Positions 27,001 to 35,527 of a stretch of DNA of 43,402 bases are shown in pieces (the first letter of the stretch is position 1; the number at the start of each line of letters is the position of its first letter). The stretch covers positions 1 to 43,402 of the forward strand of contig BQJF01000034.1 in assembly GCA_021604565.1 (NCBI GenBank). Direction: 5' to 3'. Below the pieces are notes generated by a model that was not told the DNA's origin, did not search any database, and was given only the letters and a program-made list of their open reading frames with translations. Origin of the DNA: Minwuia thermotolerans (lineage in GTDB: Bacteria; Pseudomonadota; Alphaproteobacteria; Minwuiales; Minwuiaceae). The position numbers and the translations under genes are program-made.

Positions 27001-27163
27001 CGATGGGGCGGTCCACGTTCGGCAGTTCGCGGACATCGACACCCAGGAAGGCCGCCAGTCCCGCGAGCATGATCAGGAAATTGACCACCGTGATCAGGAT
27101 CGGGCGGCGGACACCCAGCGCCGTCAGATCGAATCCGGTGCTGCCCCTGTCCGGTTCCTTCAT
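24041..27163 (-). CDS. RND-family efflux permease (AcrB/MexF-like HAE1 type)
   Basis: 1040 residues, the normal length. Twelve membrane helices in two halves are evident, with large periplasmic loops after helix 1 and helix 7. LATGLIVDDAIVVLENIQR (about residue 405) carries the paired Asp of helix 4 used for proton relay. The second half contains GLMTKNAILLVEFMDQLRDEG, the matching helix 10-11 region with the conserved Lys. The substrate is drug- or detergent-like by family. It overlaps the adaptor by 4 nt (ATGA) and the outer-membrane gene by 4 nt: one operon. Confidence 0.95.
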   Translation of the reverse strand: MKEPDRGSTGFDLTALGVRRPILITVVNFLIMLAGLAAFLGVDVRELPNVDRPIVSVRAIYQGASPQTMDAEVTSVLENAVARVSGLRSIRSSSEENNMRMRAEFRPGVDLNIAASDVREAVSRAERQLPEDVEQVVVIKADGDAQDVIRLSAYSDTLSKYELAERIAKDIAPELLSIDGVADVPLSGDQPRVLRVLVDPVKLAAYRMGVTDIAETLRNIRFDVPAGSYKSEGQDLIVRAYASVVEPEEIERLHVRDDIRIGDVASVFYAPMEAESYSLLDGRMVVGLGIVRQAGSNTIDISNEVKRRVALINERARDFTIVITSDDADYITGALMEVVFTLCFAMAIVLVVIAVFLGQLRAVLIPAVTMPISLIGTLAAIWLFGFSINLITLLALVLATGLIVDDAIVVLENIQRLRNAGKEKMAAAVIGTRQVFFAVIATTITLVSVFLPIAFLPGETGRLFREFGLVLAIAVVISSFVAVTLCPMMASRLPHLSDTNRHVLVVRNLLNRIGGALGAWYFASLKTLMALPLLTVLVAVLIAAGGAFGFLMLNQELMPREDRGAIRIFLTGPDGASLAYSDEQARKVEAILQPYRAEGLITNIHTTVGRWDKNRAYIIGTMQDWDRRDISEQELASRISAAVSDMPGAQVRVSRGQSFGGGSSGAGLELAVLGSNYGSIATAADRLGLALQDRLPEVNDVRVQFDTSQPEMLFNIDREKANDLNVPMERISQTLRVMVDRLDVIDLSVEDQSVPVMMGPARGAIDDAGDLLNIFVTNIDDELVPLSALISVTERGVSAELDRHGQRRAVELDLGLVAGTPLGDTMARVRTIADEVLPPGHSILFLGEAATLQETSYEVALTFMIALLVVFLVLAAQFESLGSAVIVIFTVPFGLAAAVFALLLTGQSLNLYSQIGLVMLIGLMTKNAILLVEFMDQLRDEGRDVPDAIMEGVRIRLRPVIMTVLSTVLGALPLVLGEGPGSEARGAIGWVIFGGLGLSTVFTLYFAPLSYALIAPHLKPRAHAGRELARQLRDAGGESR

Positions 27164-28251
27164 CGGTCATCCGGCTCCACGACCTCGACCGGCTGGTTCG
27201 GGCGCAGACGCTGCACTCCCTGCACGACCACCTGGTCACCACCGCTGACCGGACCATCCAGCAGCACGCGCCCGGCCTTGCGGGCGATGACCTGCGCCGC
27301 AACCCGCTCGGCAACACCGTCGCGGATCAGCCAGACGTAGGACCCGTCCCGGCCCCACTGCACGGAGATCTCGGGCACGGTGGCGTGATCACCCCCCGGA
27401 ATGTTCCATGCCGTCTCGAACGACATGCCGGGGCGCAGCAGATCGTCGCTGTTGTCGATGCTGGCGCGGGCGGTCAGCGTGCGTCGCACCGGGTCGACAC
27501 GGCTCGCCAGCGCGGAGATGTGACCGGTGAAGCGCCTGGACGGATAGGCCGGTGTGGTGGCCGTGATCTCCAGGCTCTGCCCCTCCGGATCCTGCAGGAC
27601 ACCTGCCAGGGCCTCCGGAATCTCGAAGTCGACGAACAGGATCCTGCGATCATCCAGCCCGGTGATCAGCGTCTCCGGCCCGACCCGGTCACCCGGATCG
27701 ACAGCGGGAATGCCGACGATGCCGTCAAACGGAGCCTTCACCTGCCGCGCCTCCAGCGCCAGCCAGGCCTGCTCCAGCGCCAGTTCGGCGCCATCGAACG
27801 CGGCCCGCGCGGCATCGACCTCGCTCTCGGGCACGCCGCCTTCCTTCACTGCGAGCTGATAGCGGGACAACAGGCTCTGCGCATCCTTCGCCTGCACCCG
27901 GGCAAGCTTCACGGCCAGCCGTTCCTCCCGGTCATCGAGCTGGACCAGGATCTCCCCCATCCTGACGCGCTGCTGCGCCTCGAAGAAGACCCCCGAGACC
28001 TCCTCGGAAACCGAGGGGTATATCCATACCGATAGCCTTGCCCGCCCGGTTCCGACGGCGCGGAACGTCCGGTCGTTGGCGGTGATCTCGACCGGCTGGG
28101 TGATGACCTTCACCGGGGCGCTGCGGCGCGCGGCAGGCGCGGCGGCGCGCGGTTCGCTGTCCCGGTCCAATGCGGACAGCAGCGCCTCGTGATTCCAGGC
28201 AGCAATACCGAGAACGATCACCAGAACGAACAGGGGGACAAGCTTGCTCAG
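27160..28251 (-). CDS. RND periplasmic adaptor (membrane fusion protein), probable CTG start
   Basis: 363 residues if begun at CTG 28251, 353 if begun at GTG 28221. The CTG start gives a full N-terminal anchor (SKLVPLFVLVIVLGIAAWN) and has GGAG six bases upstream, just after an in-frame TAG; the GTG start cuts the anchor in half. The body has the MFP order: barrel-sandwich halves flanking a coiled-coil hairpin (about residues 95-160, containing LLSRYQLAVKEGGVPESEVD), lipoyl half APFDGIVGI, then beta-barrel GRISALASRVD-like sequence and a membrane-proximal domain. It is the first gene of the pump operon. Confidence 0.9.
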   Translation of the reverse strand: MSKLVPLFVLVIVLGIAAWNHEALLSALDRDSEPRAAAPAARRSAPVKVITQPVEITANDRTFRAVGTGRARLSVWIYPSVSEEVSGVFFEAQQRVRMGEILVQLDDREERLAVKLARVQAKDAQSLLSRYQLAVKEGGVPESEVDAARAAFDGAELALEQAWLALEARQVKAPFDGIVGIPAVDPGDRVGPETLITGLDDRRILFVDFEIPEALAGVLQDPEGQSLEITATTPAYPSRRFTGHISALASRVDPVRRTLTARASIDNSDDLLRPGMSFETAWNIPGGDHATVPEISVQWGRDGSYVWLIRDGVAERVAAQVIARKAGRVLLDGPVSGGDQVVVQGVQRLRPNQPVEVVEPDDR

Positions 28252-28531
28252 GACCTACTCCACATTTCCCTCGCCCCTGCACCGGGACGATCAGCAGCAC
28301 AGGCGCGCCTTCACTGCGCGGCATCATTCAGGAGAAGCATTCTTCCGCACCCGCGTCAAAGGACTCCGCATGCATGCCCCCCAGACCTGACTGCAGGTCC
28401 AGGCGCAATGCGTCGCCGGTATCCAGACCCTGATGCAGCGCCGGGGGGCCTTGTGGATCAGTATGGAGGCCCCGCGGGACGCGTCAACCGGAGCAGCGGC
28501 CCCCCGACCGCCGGTCACCGGACAGCCCGGA

Positions 28532-29749
28532 TCAGCGTTTCACGTTGCCGCTGATCTCCGGCACGCCGAATTCCTCGTGACAGATGGTGGCCAGCTTCGC
28601 GACACCGGCACGGAGGGTCTCCAGCGGAGGGTTGGCGAAGCAGAGCCTGATCCAGTTGTCGGCATCCGCGCCCAGCGACCACTCCGGGCCGGGGTTCACG
28701 GCCACGCCCTGCGCGCCTGCAACGGCGGCGAGGCGGGCGGTGCCGACACCTTCCGGCAGTTTCACCCACAGGAAGATGCCGCCGGGGGGCTTGCGGTATT
28801 CGATGGAGGTGCCGAAGTGTTCGTCCAGCGCCTCGATCAGCGTGTCCAGCTTGCCCTCCAGCATCCCGTTGCACCTGCGCACGTGGGCATCGAAGTGGTC
28901 CGGGCAGTATTCGGCCAGCATCATCTGCTCCAGCGCGCCTGACCCCGCATCCGACTTCATCGCCACCAGACGGCCCAGCACCGGCCAGTCGGCATTGATG
29001 TAGCCAACCCGCAGCGCCGGGCCGACGGTCTTGGAGAAGGTGCCGATGTGGATGACCATGCCGCTGTCATCCAGCGCCCGCAGCGCCGGTGGCCGTTCGT
29101 TCGACCAGACGATGTCGGAATAGCATTCATCCTCGAAGATCGGCACGCCGTGCTGCCGGGCCAGTTCCAGCATCCGCTGCCGCCGGTCCAGCGGCAGGAT
29201 CGTGCCGGTCGGATTGTGCACCGTGATGATGGCATAGATGTACTTTGGCCGGATGCCCCGGGCCGCCAGATCGTCCAGCGCCGCCGCCAGCGCGTCCATC
29301 CGCATGCCATGTTCGTCCAGCGGCACCGCCACCATGTTGACCCCCAGCGCCCGCAGCTTCGTGAAGGCACCGCCGTAGTTCGATTCCTCGACAATGACCG
29401 TGTCGCCTTCCTGCAGCAGCAGCCGGTTGACCAGGTCCATCCCCTGCAGCGAACCGGAGGTCAGCAGGATGTCGTCGGCGCTCGTCTCGATGCCGCAGTA
29501 TGTCTTCAGCTTCCGCGCCACGAACTCCCGGCAGGGCCGATAGCCCTGCGGCCCGCTCTGCAACCCGTAGGTCGCCAGATCCGCCCCCTCCCGCGCCAGC
29601 GCCCGATCCACCGCCGCCCGAAGGTCATCTACCGGCACGGTTGCATCATCGATGTGCCCGCCAACGAAATTGTACTCCGGAAACCCCGTCCACCGGGGCG
29701 CCGGGTCCGGAACATGGGCGGGCAGCAAGGGGGTGAAGTCGAACGTCAT
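28532..29749 (-). CDS. PLP-dependent aminotransferase, class I/II fold
   Basis: 405 residues. The Schiff-base lysine is K240 in GTFSKTVGPALRVGY. HNPTG at 178-182, D207 in FEDECYSD and Y210 are the cofactor contacts. The sequence belongs to the MocR/2-aminoadipate-type branch of aminotransferases but has no N-terminal HTH, so it is an enzyme. YGLQSGPQGYRPCREF is typical of this branch. It stands alone: the efflux operon upstream is separated by 280 bp (28252-28531 with no gene seen), and the divergent LRR-TIR gene starts 222 bp beyond its ATG. The amino-acid substrate is unknown. Confidence 0.92.
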   Translation of the reverse strand: MTFDFTPLLPAHVPDPAPRWTGFPEYNFVGGHIDDATVPVDDLRAAVDRALAREGADLATYGLQSGPQGYRPCREFVARKLKTYCGIETSADDILLTSGSLQGMDLVNRLLLQEGDTVIVEESNYGGAFTKLRALGVNMVAVPLDEHGMRMDALAAALDDLAARGIRPKYIYAIITVHNPTGTILPLDRRQRMLELARQHGVPIFEDECYSDIVWSNERPPALRALDDSGMVIHIGTFSKTVGPALRVGYINADWPVLGRLVAMKSDAGSGALEQMMLAEYCPDHFDAHVRRCNGMLEGKLDTLIEALDEHFGTSIEYRKPPGGIFLWVKLPEGVGTARLAAVAGAQGVAVNPGPEWSLGADADNWIRLCFANPPLETLRAGVAKLATICHEEFGVPEISGNVKR

Positions 29750-29971
29750 CAGGTGCCTCCTGTCATCGCGCTGGCGTCAGCGACAGACAATCCTGCACGG
29801 GCGCGGGCCGTTCACAAGCGGATGCAGTGACGAACACCGGTCTCACACCGGAAAGCACACCAGCGATCGGGATTGATGACGTGCAGGAACCGTCCGACCG
29901 TTCACTCCCGGTTGACCGCACCCCGACCTTGCCCCAAGCATGTGCAGGTGAACGATCACCGGGGCAGGTAC

Positions 29972-32638
29972 ATGAGTGACGCTGACGAGGCGAGGCAGGA
30001 GGCGGAGAAACGGATCGCTCAATGGCAGGAAGGCGAGATTCTCGATCTCCGGATAGAGAACCTGGATGCCTTGCCCGAGAGCATCAGCGACCTCAAGAGC
30101 CTCCAGTCAATCACCTGCTCCTACACACAGGTGAGCGACCTCGCACCGCTCAGCGACCTCCAGAGCCTCCAGTCAATCGACTGCTCCGAGACACAGGTGA
30201 GCGACCTCGCACCGCTCAGCCACCTCAAGAGCCTCCAGTCAATCAACTGCTCCCTTACCCAGGTGAGCGACCTCGCACCGCTCAGCGACCTCAAGAGACT
30301 CCGGTCAGTCACATGCTGGAGCACACAGGTGAGCGACCTCGCACCGCTCAGCGACCTCCAGAGCCTCCTTTCAATCGACTGCTCCCGCACACAGGTGAGC
30401 GACCTCGCACCGCTCAGCGACCTCCAGAGCCTCCTGTCAATCGACTGCGACAATTGCAGGATTGTCTCGATACCAGAGACCCTCTGGGCAATTCAGACAC
30501 TTCAGGCTGTCTTTGCATATGGAACGTCGCTTCCCGATGTGCCCATGGAAGTCCTCTCCCGATCCCTTGGCGACAACTGCCTGGATCGGATGCGGGCGCA
30601 TCTGCGCGATATCGAGGCCGGGGCGGAACGGCTGGGCGATGCCAAGCTGATGGTTCTGGGCAATGGCCGCATCGGCAAGACACAGATCCGCGAACGGTTA
30701 CGAGGCAGGGACTATGACGAGACCATTGCCTCGACCCACGGCATCATTGTCCACACCATCGATGCACCGGATCGAGAGGATGTCGGCGGCGCCAGGGGCC
30801 GTCTGCACATCTGGGATTTCGGCGGTCAGGACATCTATCACGGCACCCATGCCCTGTTCCTGCGCACCCGCGCCATCTTCGCCATTGTCTGGACCCCCCG
30901 GATGGAGCGGGAGGAAACCCATGTCCACGACGACATGATCTTCCGCAACTATCCCCTGCCCTACTGGATCGATCATGCTGCCCGTTTCGGGGGCAGCGAC
31001 AGCCCTGTCATCACCATCCAGACCCAGTGCGATACAGCCGCACAGGATGCCCTGATCCCCCCCGAAGCCTACAGCCGCCTGGAGTCCTTCACCGTCAAGC
31101 CGACGCTGTGCTATTCCGCGAAGACCAACCGTAACAGGGGCACGCTCGACGACGCCCTGGCCGATGCCTGGGCGCACCTGCCGAAGCCGCTGATCGGCAA
31201 GGGCAGGCTGACCGTGAAGACCCGGCTGGAGGATCTGCGCAATGCCGACATGCAGCGTGATCCGGCGGACCGGCAGAACCAGACCATCCCCTACGCCGCC
31301 TTCGCGAAGATGTGCGATGACGCGGGCAATATCCACGACCGGGCGGCCTTCCTCGACTTCCTGCACAATGCCGGCACAGTCTTCTACCGCAAGGGACTGT
31401 TCGGCAATCAGCTGATCCTGGACCAGTCCTGGGCCCTGAACGCCATCTATGCCGTCTTCAACCGCCAGCGATGCCTGCGCCCCATCACCGCCAACCAGGG
31501 CCGGTTTGACCGCTCCATGCTCGGTGGCCTGATCTGGGATGCGGACCATACGCCGGAGGAGCAGGAACTCTTCCTCAGCATGATGCAGTCCTGCGGCATC
31601 TGCTTCCCGCACCGTCGCGGTGACCCGGATCGCGGGATCGAGGCCCAGTACATTGCCCCGGATCTGCTGCCCGAGGCACAACCGCCGGAAGCCGGACAGG
31701 AATGGGAAGCGGACGTGGAGACACATTCCGTCACGTTCACCTATGACCTGCTGACCCCCGCCCTGATCCGCGGCATCATTGCCCACATCGGGGAGGCAGC
31801 CGGGCTGTCGGGGGAGTACTGGCGAACCGGCGTCTATGTCTTCGAGCGCGAACGCCGGAGCCGCGCCATCATCCAGCAGACCATGACCGGGGACTGGGCA
31901 GGCACCGTCACCATCCGGACCCAGCGTGGGCGAGCCGGGGAGCTGCTCGACATCCTGAAGGAGATTGTGGAGCGGCAGGAACGTCAACTGGGCCTGTCCT
32001 CCCTCGTCGAAGGTGCGACGGACACCAGACACAAGGACCTCCCCGACGAAGAAGCCTCCGCCCCGCCCCCGCTCAGTTACCAGCGGGAACGAAAGGCCGA
32101 AGAGCAGTGGTACGTCTCCTACGCCAACAGTGACAACACCCCGGTGAAGGGCGCACCGGTCGACCGGCTCTGTAATACCGCGCGCAAACAGGGACGCGCC
32201 ATCCTGCGCGATACGGAAGAACTCAATCACGGCGACAGCATCAGCAAATTCATGGATATGCTGGCGGCAGGCGACCGCATCTTCATCTTTCTAACCGATG
32301 CCTATCTCAGGTCGCCGTACTGCATGTACGAACTTCACCTGATCCGGCAGATCGCGGAGAATGATGCCGCGTTCATGCAGAGGGTCAGGCTCTACAAGGC
32401 GGATGAAATTCCACTTGATGATCCAAGCCAGTGGTTCGAATGGCAGGATCACTGGCTGGGCAGGCTGGAACGCTACGAAGCGCGCGGCTTGGCGCGCCTG
32501 ACTGAACACCAGACGCGCGACTATCACAGGGTGAAGAAATTCGCCCACGAGACAGATGACATTCTCGGCGTGTTGGCTGACCATGTGCATGCACGCAGTC
32601 TCGCGGATATCTTGGCGCATGGATTGAACGATGACTGA
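29972..32638 (+). CDS. LRR-Roc-COR-TIR protein (bacterial Roco/TIR candidate immune receptor)
   Basis: 888 residues from ATG 29972, which lies 5 nt after GGGGCAGG; the frame runs upstream to 29873 but those residues look non-coding. Domain order: a short charged N-terminus; LRR repeats of 22 residues at about 40-171; a Roc GTPase with P-loop GNGRIGKT (230-237), switch-2 DFGGQD (282-287) and TQCD in place of the NKxD guanine motif; a COR-like region (PYAAFAKMCDD... then GTVFYRKGLFGNQLILDQSW); and a C-terminal TIR domain from W713 (WYVSYANSD) with the catalytic-type Glu E787 in SPYCMYEL. TIR domains of this kind hydrolyse NAD or make signal nucleotides. The 8-nt overlap with a small membrane-protein gene suggests a two-gene defence unit; phage or toxin sensing by the LRR is inference. 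Confidence 0.88.
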   Translation: MSDADEARQEAEKRIAQWQEGEILDLRIENLDALPESISDLKSLQSITCSYTQVSDLAPLSDLQSLQSIDCSETQVSDLAPLSHLKSLQSINCSLTQVSDLAPLSDLKRLRSVTCWSTQVSDLAPLSDLQSLLSIDCSRTQVSDLAPLSDLQSLLSIDCDNCRIVSIPETLWAIQTLQAVFAYGTSLPDVPMEVLSRSLGDNCLDRMRAHLRDIEAGAERLGDAKLMVLGNGRIGKTQIRERLRGRDYDETIASTHGIIVHTIDAPDREDVGGARGRLHIWDFGGQDIYHGTHALFLRTRAIFAIVWTPRMEREETHVHDDMIFRNYPLPYWIDHAARFGGSDSPVITIQTQCDTAAQDALIPPEAYSRLESFTVKPTLCYSAKTNRNRGTLDDALADAWAHLPKPLIGKGRLTVKTRLEDLRNADMQRDPADRQNQTIPYAAFAKMCDDAGNIHDRAAFLDFLHNAGTVFYRKGLFGNQLILDQSWALNAIYAVFNRQRCLRPITANQGRFDRSMLGGLIWDADHTPEEQELFLSMMQSCGICFPHRRGDPDRGIEAQYIAPDLLPEAQPPEAGQEWEADVETHSVTFTYDLLTPALIRGIIAHIGEAAGLSGEYWRTGVYVFERERRSRAIIQQTMTGDWAGTVTIRTQRGRAGELLDILKEIVERQERQLGLSSLVEGATDTRHKDLPDEEASAPPPLSYQRERKAEEQWYVSYANSDNTPVKGAPVDRLCNTARKQGRAILRDTEELNHGDSISKFMDMLAAGDRIFIFLTDAYLRSPYCMYELHLIRQIAENDAAFMQRVRLYKADEIPLDDPSQWFEWQDHWLGRLERYEARGLARLTEHQTRDYHRVKKFAHETDDILGVLADHVHARSLADILAHGLNDD
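30089..30484 (+). repeat. Six tandem 66-bp units encoding LRRs
   Basis: Units begin at 30089, 30155, 30221, 30287, 30353 and 30419, each 66 nt (22 residues). The second half, encoding TQVSDLAPLS, is almost invariant at the nucleotide level in units 1-5, while codons for the middle residues (Y, E, L, S, R before TQV) vary. The last unit is degenerate. Near-identity of DNA indicates recent duplication or gene conversion, so copy number may differ between strains. Confidence 0.92.
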
Positions 32639-33038
32639 ATTCTCTGACCAGAAGATCGCGCATCTGCAGATAATGCAGGCCGCGATCAGCCGCATGGCCA
32701 CCGAGAGCGCGCGGATGAAACAGTTCGCGCTGGCCTCCATTGCCGCCACGGCCTCGACCGCGGCCGCCACCGGGACGGCACATCTCGCGCTTGCAGGCGC
32801 GGTTCTGGCGCTGCTGTTCTGGGCACTGGACGCGCGATACCTGGCTCAGGAACGCTGGTTCCGCGCAATGTACGATACAGTGCGCCAGAACGACGGTCCG
32901 GCAGATTTCGTGATGACTCCCGGTGAGGAGGTCCGTAAGGCCAACACGGTCTCCGACACGATGCTCGGCTGGTCGGTGTTTCCGCTCTACGCGGTCTTGA
33001 TCGTCCTGAACATCGCGATCTGCGCTGCCGTAGCCTGA
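32631..33038 (+). CDS. Small membrane protein coupled to the LRR-Roc-TIR gene
   Basis: 135 residues. Two hydrophobic segments lie at about 31-66 (one or two helices), then a conserved-looking stretch WALDARYLAQERWFRAMYD (64-82), a soluble loop, and a final helix at about 114-133. I recall a family of small proteins with the pattern W-x-L-D-x-x-F-L-x-Q-E-R-x-F-R in bacterial operons near defence and TIR-type genes; this matches it, but I cannot check. The ATG lies within the end of the TIR gene (ATGACTGA, 8-nt overlap), a strong sign of translational coupling. A membrane effector or regulator of the TIR protein is the simplest reading. Confidence 0.78.
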   Translation: MTEFSDQKIAHLQIMQAAISRMATESARMKQFALASIAATASTAAATGTAHLALAGAVLALLFWALDARYLAQERWFRAMYDTVRQNDGPADFVMTPGEEVRKANTVSDTMLGWSVFPLYAVLIVLNIAICAAVA

Positions 33039-33150
33039 ATGTGCTGAAACGGCAGTTTCTCCGTTTGCGCCGTCCCGGATATTGCCGTGCCGCCACCAAC
33101 CACCTACCGTCGCTGTCGGCACCGGGCGGTGTCTGTTGCGGGAGGTTTCG

Positions 33151-34395
33151 ATGACCAGTGCCAGCCAGTCCGGGTCTCTTTCGGACACGCCTGTAGAGAC
33201 ACTCGATGTCAGCGACCCGGGTCTCTATGAACGCGATGACTGGCACGGCGTCTTCGAGCGGCTGAGGGCGGAGGCACCGATGCACTTCTGCGCCGACAGC
33301 GCCTATGGCCCCTACTGGTCGGTCTGCGGCTACGACCTGATCATGCAGGCCGAACTGAACCACAAGGTCTTCTCCAACCGGGCGGATCTGGGGGGCATCC
33401 AGATCGCGAACATCGCGCCGGAGCTCGACCGGCCCGCCTTTGTCTCGATGGACCCGCCCGAGCATACCGGACGCCGCCGCGCGGTCGCGCCGATCGGCAA
33501 TCGCGGCAGCCTGCGGGAGTACGAGGCCCTGATCCGCGAACGCACCCGGGAGATCCTGGACGCCCTGCCGCGCGACGAGACCTTCGACTGGGTCAGCCGG
33601 GTTTCCATCGAGCTGACGTCGATGATGCTGGCGACCATGTTCGCCTTCCCCCAGGAACGCCGCCACGAGCTGATGTACTGGTCGGATGTGGCCACGGCCA
33701 ACCTGAACGCCCCAGATCCGCTGGTGAAGACGGAGGCGGAGCGTTACGCCGTGCTGCAGCAGATGGCGGAGGCCTTCCTGCCCTTCTGGGAGGAGCGGTC
33801 GGAGGGGCGCGGCGGCTTCGACCTGGTGTCGATGCTGGCCAATGACGAGGCGACCAGGGGCATGGACCGGGCCGAGTTCATCGGCACGCTGTTCCTGCTG
33901 ATCGTCGGCGGCAATGACACCACCCGGAATTCGATGACCGGCGGCCTGCTGGCGCTGAACGACAACCCGGACCAGTTCGCACTGGTGCGGCAGAACCCCG
34001 ACCTGATTCCGACGATGGTCTCGGAGATGATCCGCTACCAGTCACCCGTCATCCACATGCGCCGCACCGCGTTGGAGGACAGCGAGTTCGCGGGCAAGCT
34101 GGTCCGCAAGGGCGAGAAGGTCGTGCTCTGGTATGTCTCGGGCAATCGTGATGCGGCGGTGTTCGAGGACCCGGACGCCTTCCGCGTCGACCGGAAGAAC
34201 GCGCGGCGGCACCTGTCCTTTGGGGCCGGCGTGCATCGCTGTGTCGGGGACCGCCTGGCCGAACTGCAACTGCGTATCCTGTGGGAAGAAGTGCTGCGGA
34301 GCGACATGCAGATCGAAGTCGCCGGGCCACCCACCCGCATCTATTCCAACTTCATCCGTGGCTTCAGTGCACTGCCGGTGCGGATCAGGGGCTGA
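33151..34395 (+). CDS. Cytochrome P450 (bacterial class I type)
   Basis: 414 residues from ATG 33151, preceded by GGGAGG. The oxygen-binding helix I motif is GGNDTTRNS, the ExxR motif is EMIRYQSP, and the heme loop is FGAGVHRCVG with the thiolate C364. No reductase domain and no nearby ferredoxin gene are seen, so redox partners are elsewhere. The family resembles CYP subfamilies for terpene or steroid hydroxylation in Alphaproteobacteria, but the substrate is unknown. It begins 112 bp after the small membrane protein and is probably separate from the immune module. The 295 bp that follow (34396-34690) hold no gene that I can see. Confidence 0.93.
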   Translation: MTSASQSGSLSDTPVETLDVSDPGLYERDDWHGVFERLRAEAPMHFCADSAYGPYWSVCGYDLIMQAELNHKVFSNRADLGGIQIANIAPELDRPAFVSMDPPEHTGRRRAVAPIGNRGSLREYEALIRERTREILDALPRDETFDWVSRVSIELTSMMLATMFAFPQERRHELMYWSDVATANLNAPDPLVKTEAERYAVLQQMAEAFLPFWEERSEGRGGFDLVSMLANDEATRGMDRAEFIGTLFLLIVGGNDTTRNSMTGGLLALNDNPDQFALVRQNPDLIPTMVSEMIRYQSPVIHMRRTALEDSEFAGKLVRKGEKVVLWYVSGNRDAAVFEDPDAFRVDRKNARRHLSFGAGVHRCVGDRLAELQLRILWEEVLRSDMQIEVAGPPTRIYSNFIRGFSALPVRIRG

Positions 34396-34690
34396 ACTTG
34401 ACGGCCCTGCCGGAGAACGGCGACACATCGGCGGGCGCGTGCTACATTCAGTCGTGCCGGTCGCATCGACTTGCGGCAGATTTCCGGGGCAGACCCCGAG
34501 GCGGCCATTGATCGCGACCGTTTGCCTTCGGTCGGGGCGTGGAACAGCGAAGCGGCGCTTCCTCCGTTGCAGGATCCAGTATGAATTTTCCCCAGGGGAC
34601 GAAGGCCGCTGTCCGTGGTGTCCAAGCGGGGCAACCCATGCATGACCCGTCACGGGTTCATGGGGCCGCCGCCGAAACCGGTGCAGCCTG

Positions 34691-35498
34691 ATGCGGGTAA
34701 GTCTGGGATGCCGCTTTCGCTACAGCCTGCCGCAGGCGACGCCGATGATCGCGTTGCTCAATGTGCATTTCTCGCGCTTCGGTGACCTTGAACGCCCGGA
34801 TCACCTGACGACGAACCCGGGTGTGCCGCTGGAAAGCTACCGCGATGGGTTCGGCAACTGGTGCACGCGGCTGCTGGCCCCTGCCGGGGACTTCGTCCTG
34901 TCCACGGATGGCGTCTGCCGCGACAGCGGCGCGCTCGACCCGGTCGCGCCCTGGGCCGAGCAGCATGCGGTGCAGGACTTGCCGTACGAAACCCTCGTCT
35001 ATCTGCTGGGCAGCCGCTATTGCGACACGGACCTGCTCTCCGAGGAGGCCTGGCGGCTGTTCGGGGCAACGGAACCCGGCTGGGCGCGGGTGCAGGCGAT
35101 CTGCGACTACGTCCACCAGAACGTGACCTTCGGCTACGCCCATGCGCGCTCCACCCGCACCGCCTCCCAGACCCTGGCGGAGCGGCGCGGCGTCTGCCGC
35201 GATTTCACCCACCTGGCCGTTGCCTTCTGCCGCTGCATGAACATCCCGACGCGCTACTGCACCGGCTATCTGAGCGACATCGGCGAGCCGCTGCCGCACC
35301 CCTCAGGCGATTTCGCCGCCTGGATGGAAGTCTATCTGTCCGGCCAGTGGTGGGTCTTCGACCCCCGCAACAACCCCCCCCCGCATCGCCCGCATCCTCA
35401 TGGCCCAGGGCCGCGACGCCGCCGACGTCCCCCTGATCCAGACCTTCGGTCCCAACACGCTCACGGAGTTCATTGTCCGGACTGAGGAGGCTGGGTGA
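34691..35498 (+). pseudogene. Transglutaminase-like cysteine protease fold protein, frameshifted at a C9 run
   Basis: The frame from ATG 34691 encodes a transglutaminase-like protein: Cys in RRGVCRDFTHLAVAFCRCMNIPTRYCTGYL (split at about residues 166-195) and the later DFAAWMEVYL...WWVFDPRNN. At 35374-35382 there are nine consecutive C. Continuing in this frame gives a nonsense His/Pro/Arg-rich tail to 35485; skipping one C restores PRIARILMAQGRDAADVPLIQ, the normal family C-terminus, ending TGA 35498. So one base is inserted, either a real mutation, phase variation or a sequencing error. The usual catalytic His of DFHAW is Ala here, though some relatives also lack it. Function unknown. Confidence 0.82.
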
Positions 35499-35527
35499 AG
35501 CCTCCCGACGCGCGCCTGTCGAACTCG

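Noticed and set aside
30089..30484. Regular 66-bp repeat taken at first for a CRISPR or satellite array
   Set aside because: The repeats are in frame, encode 22-residue leucine-rich repeats inside a large gene, and have no variable spacers of constant length.
30698..32230. Minus-strand frame of 510 codons opposite the Roc-COR-TIR gene
   Set aside because: Antisense shadow; the plus strand has P-loop, COR and TIR motifs in correct order.
34691..35485. Transglutaminase-like gene as the missing lasso B2 protease
   Set aside because: It is a long COG1305-type transglutaminase-like protein about 28 kb away, not the short B2 family, and is frameshifted.
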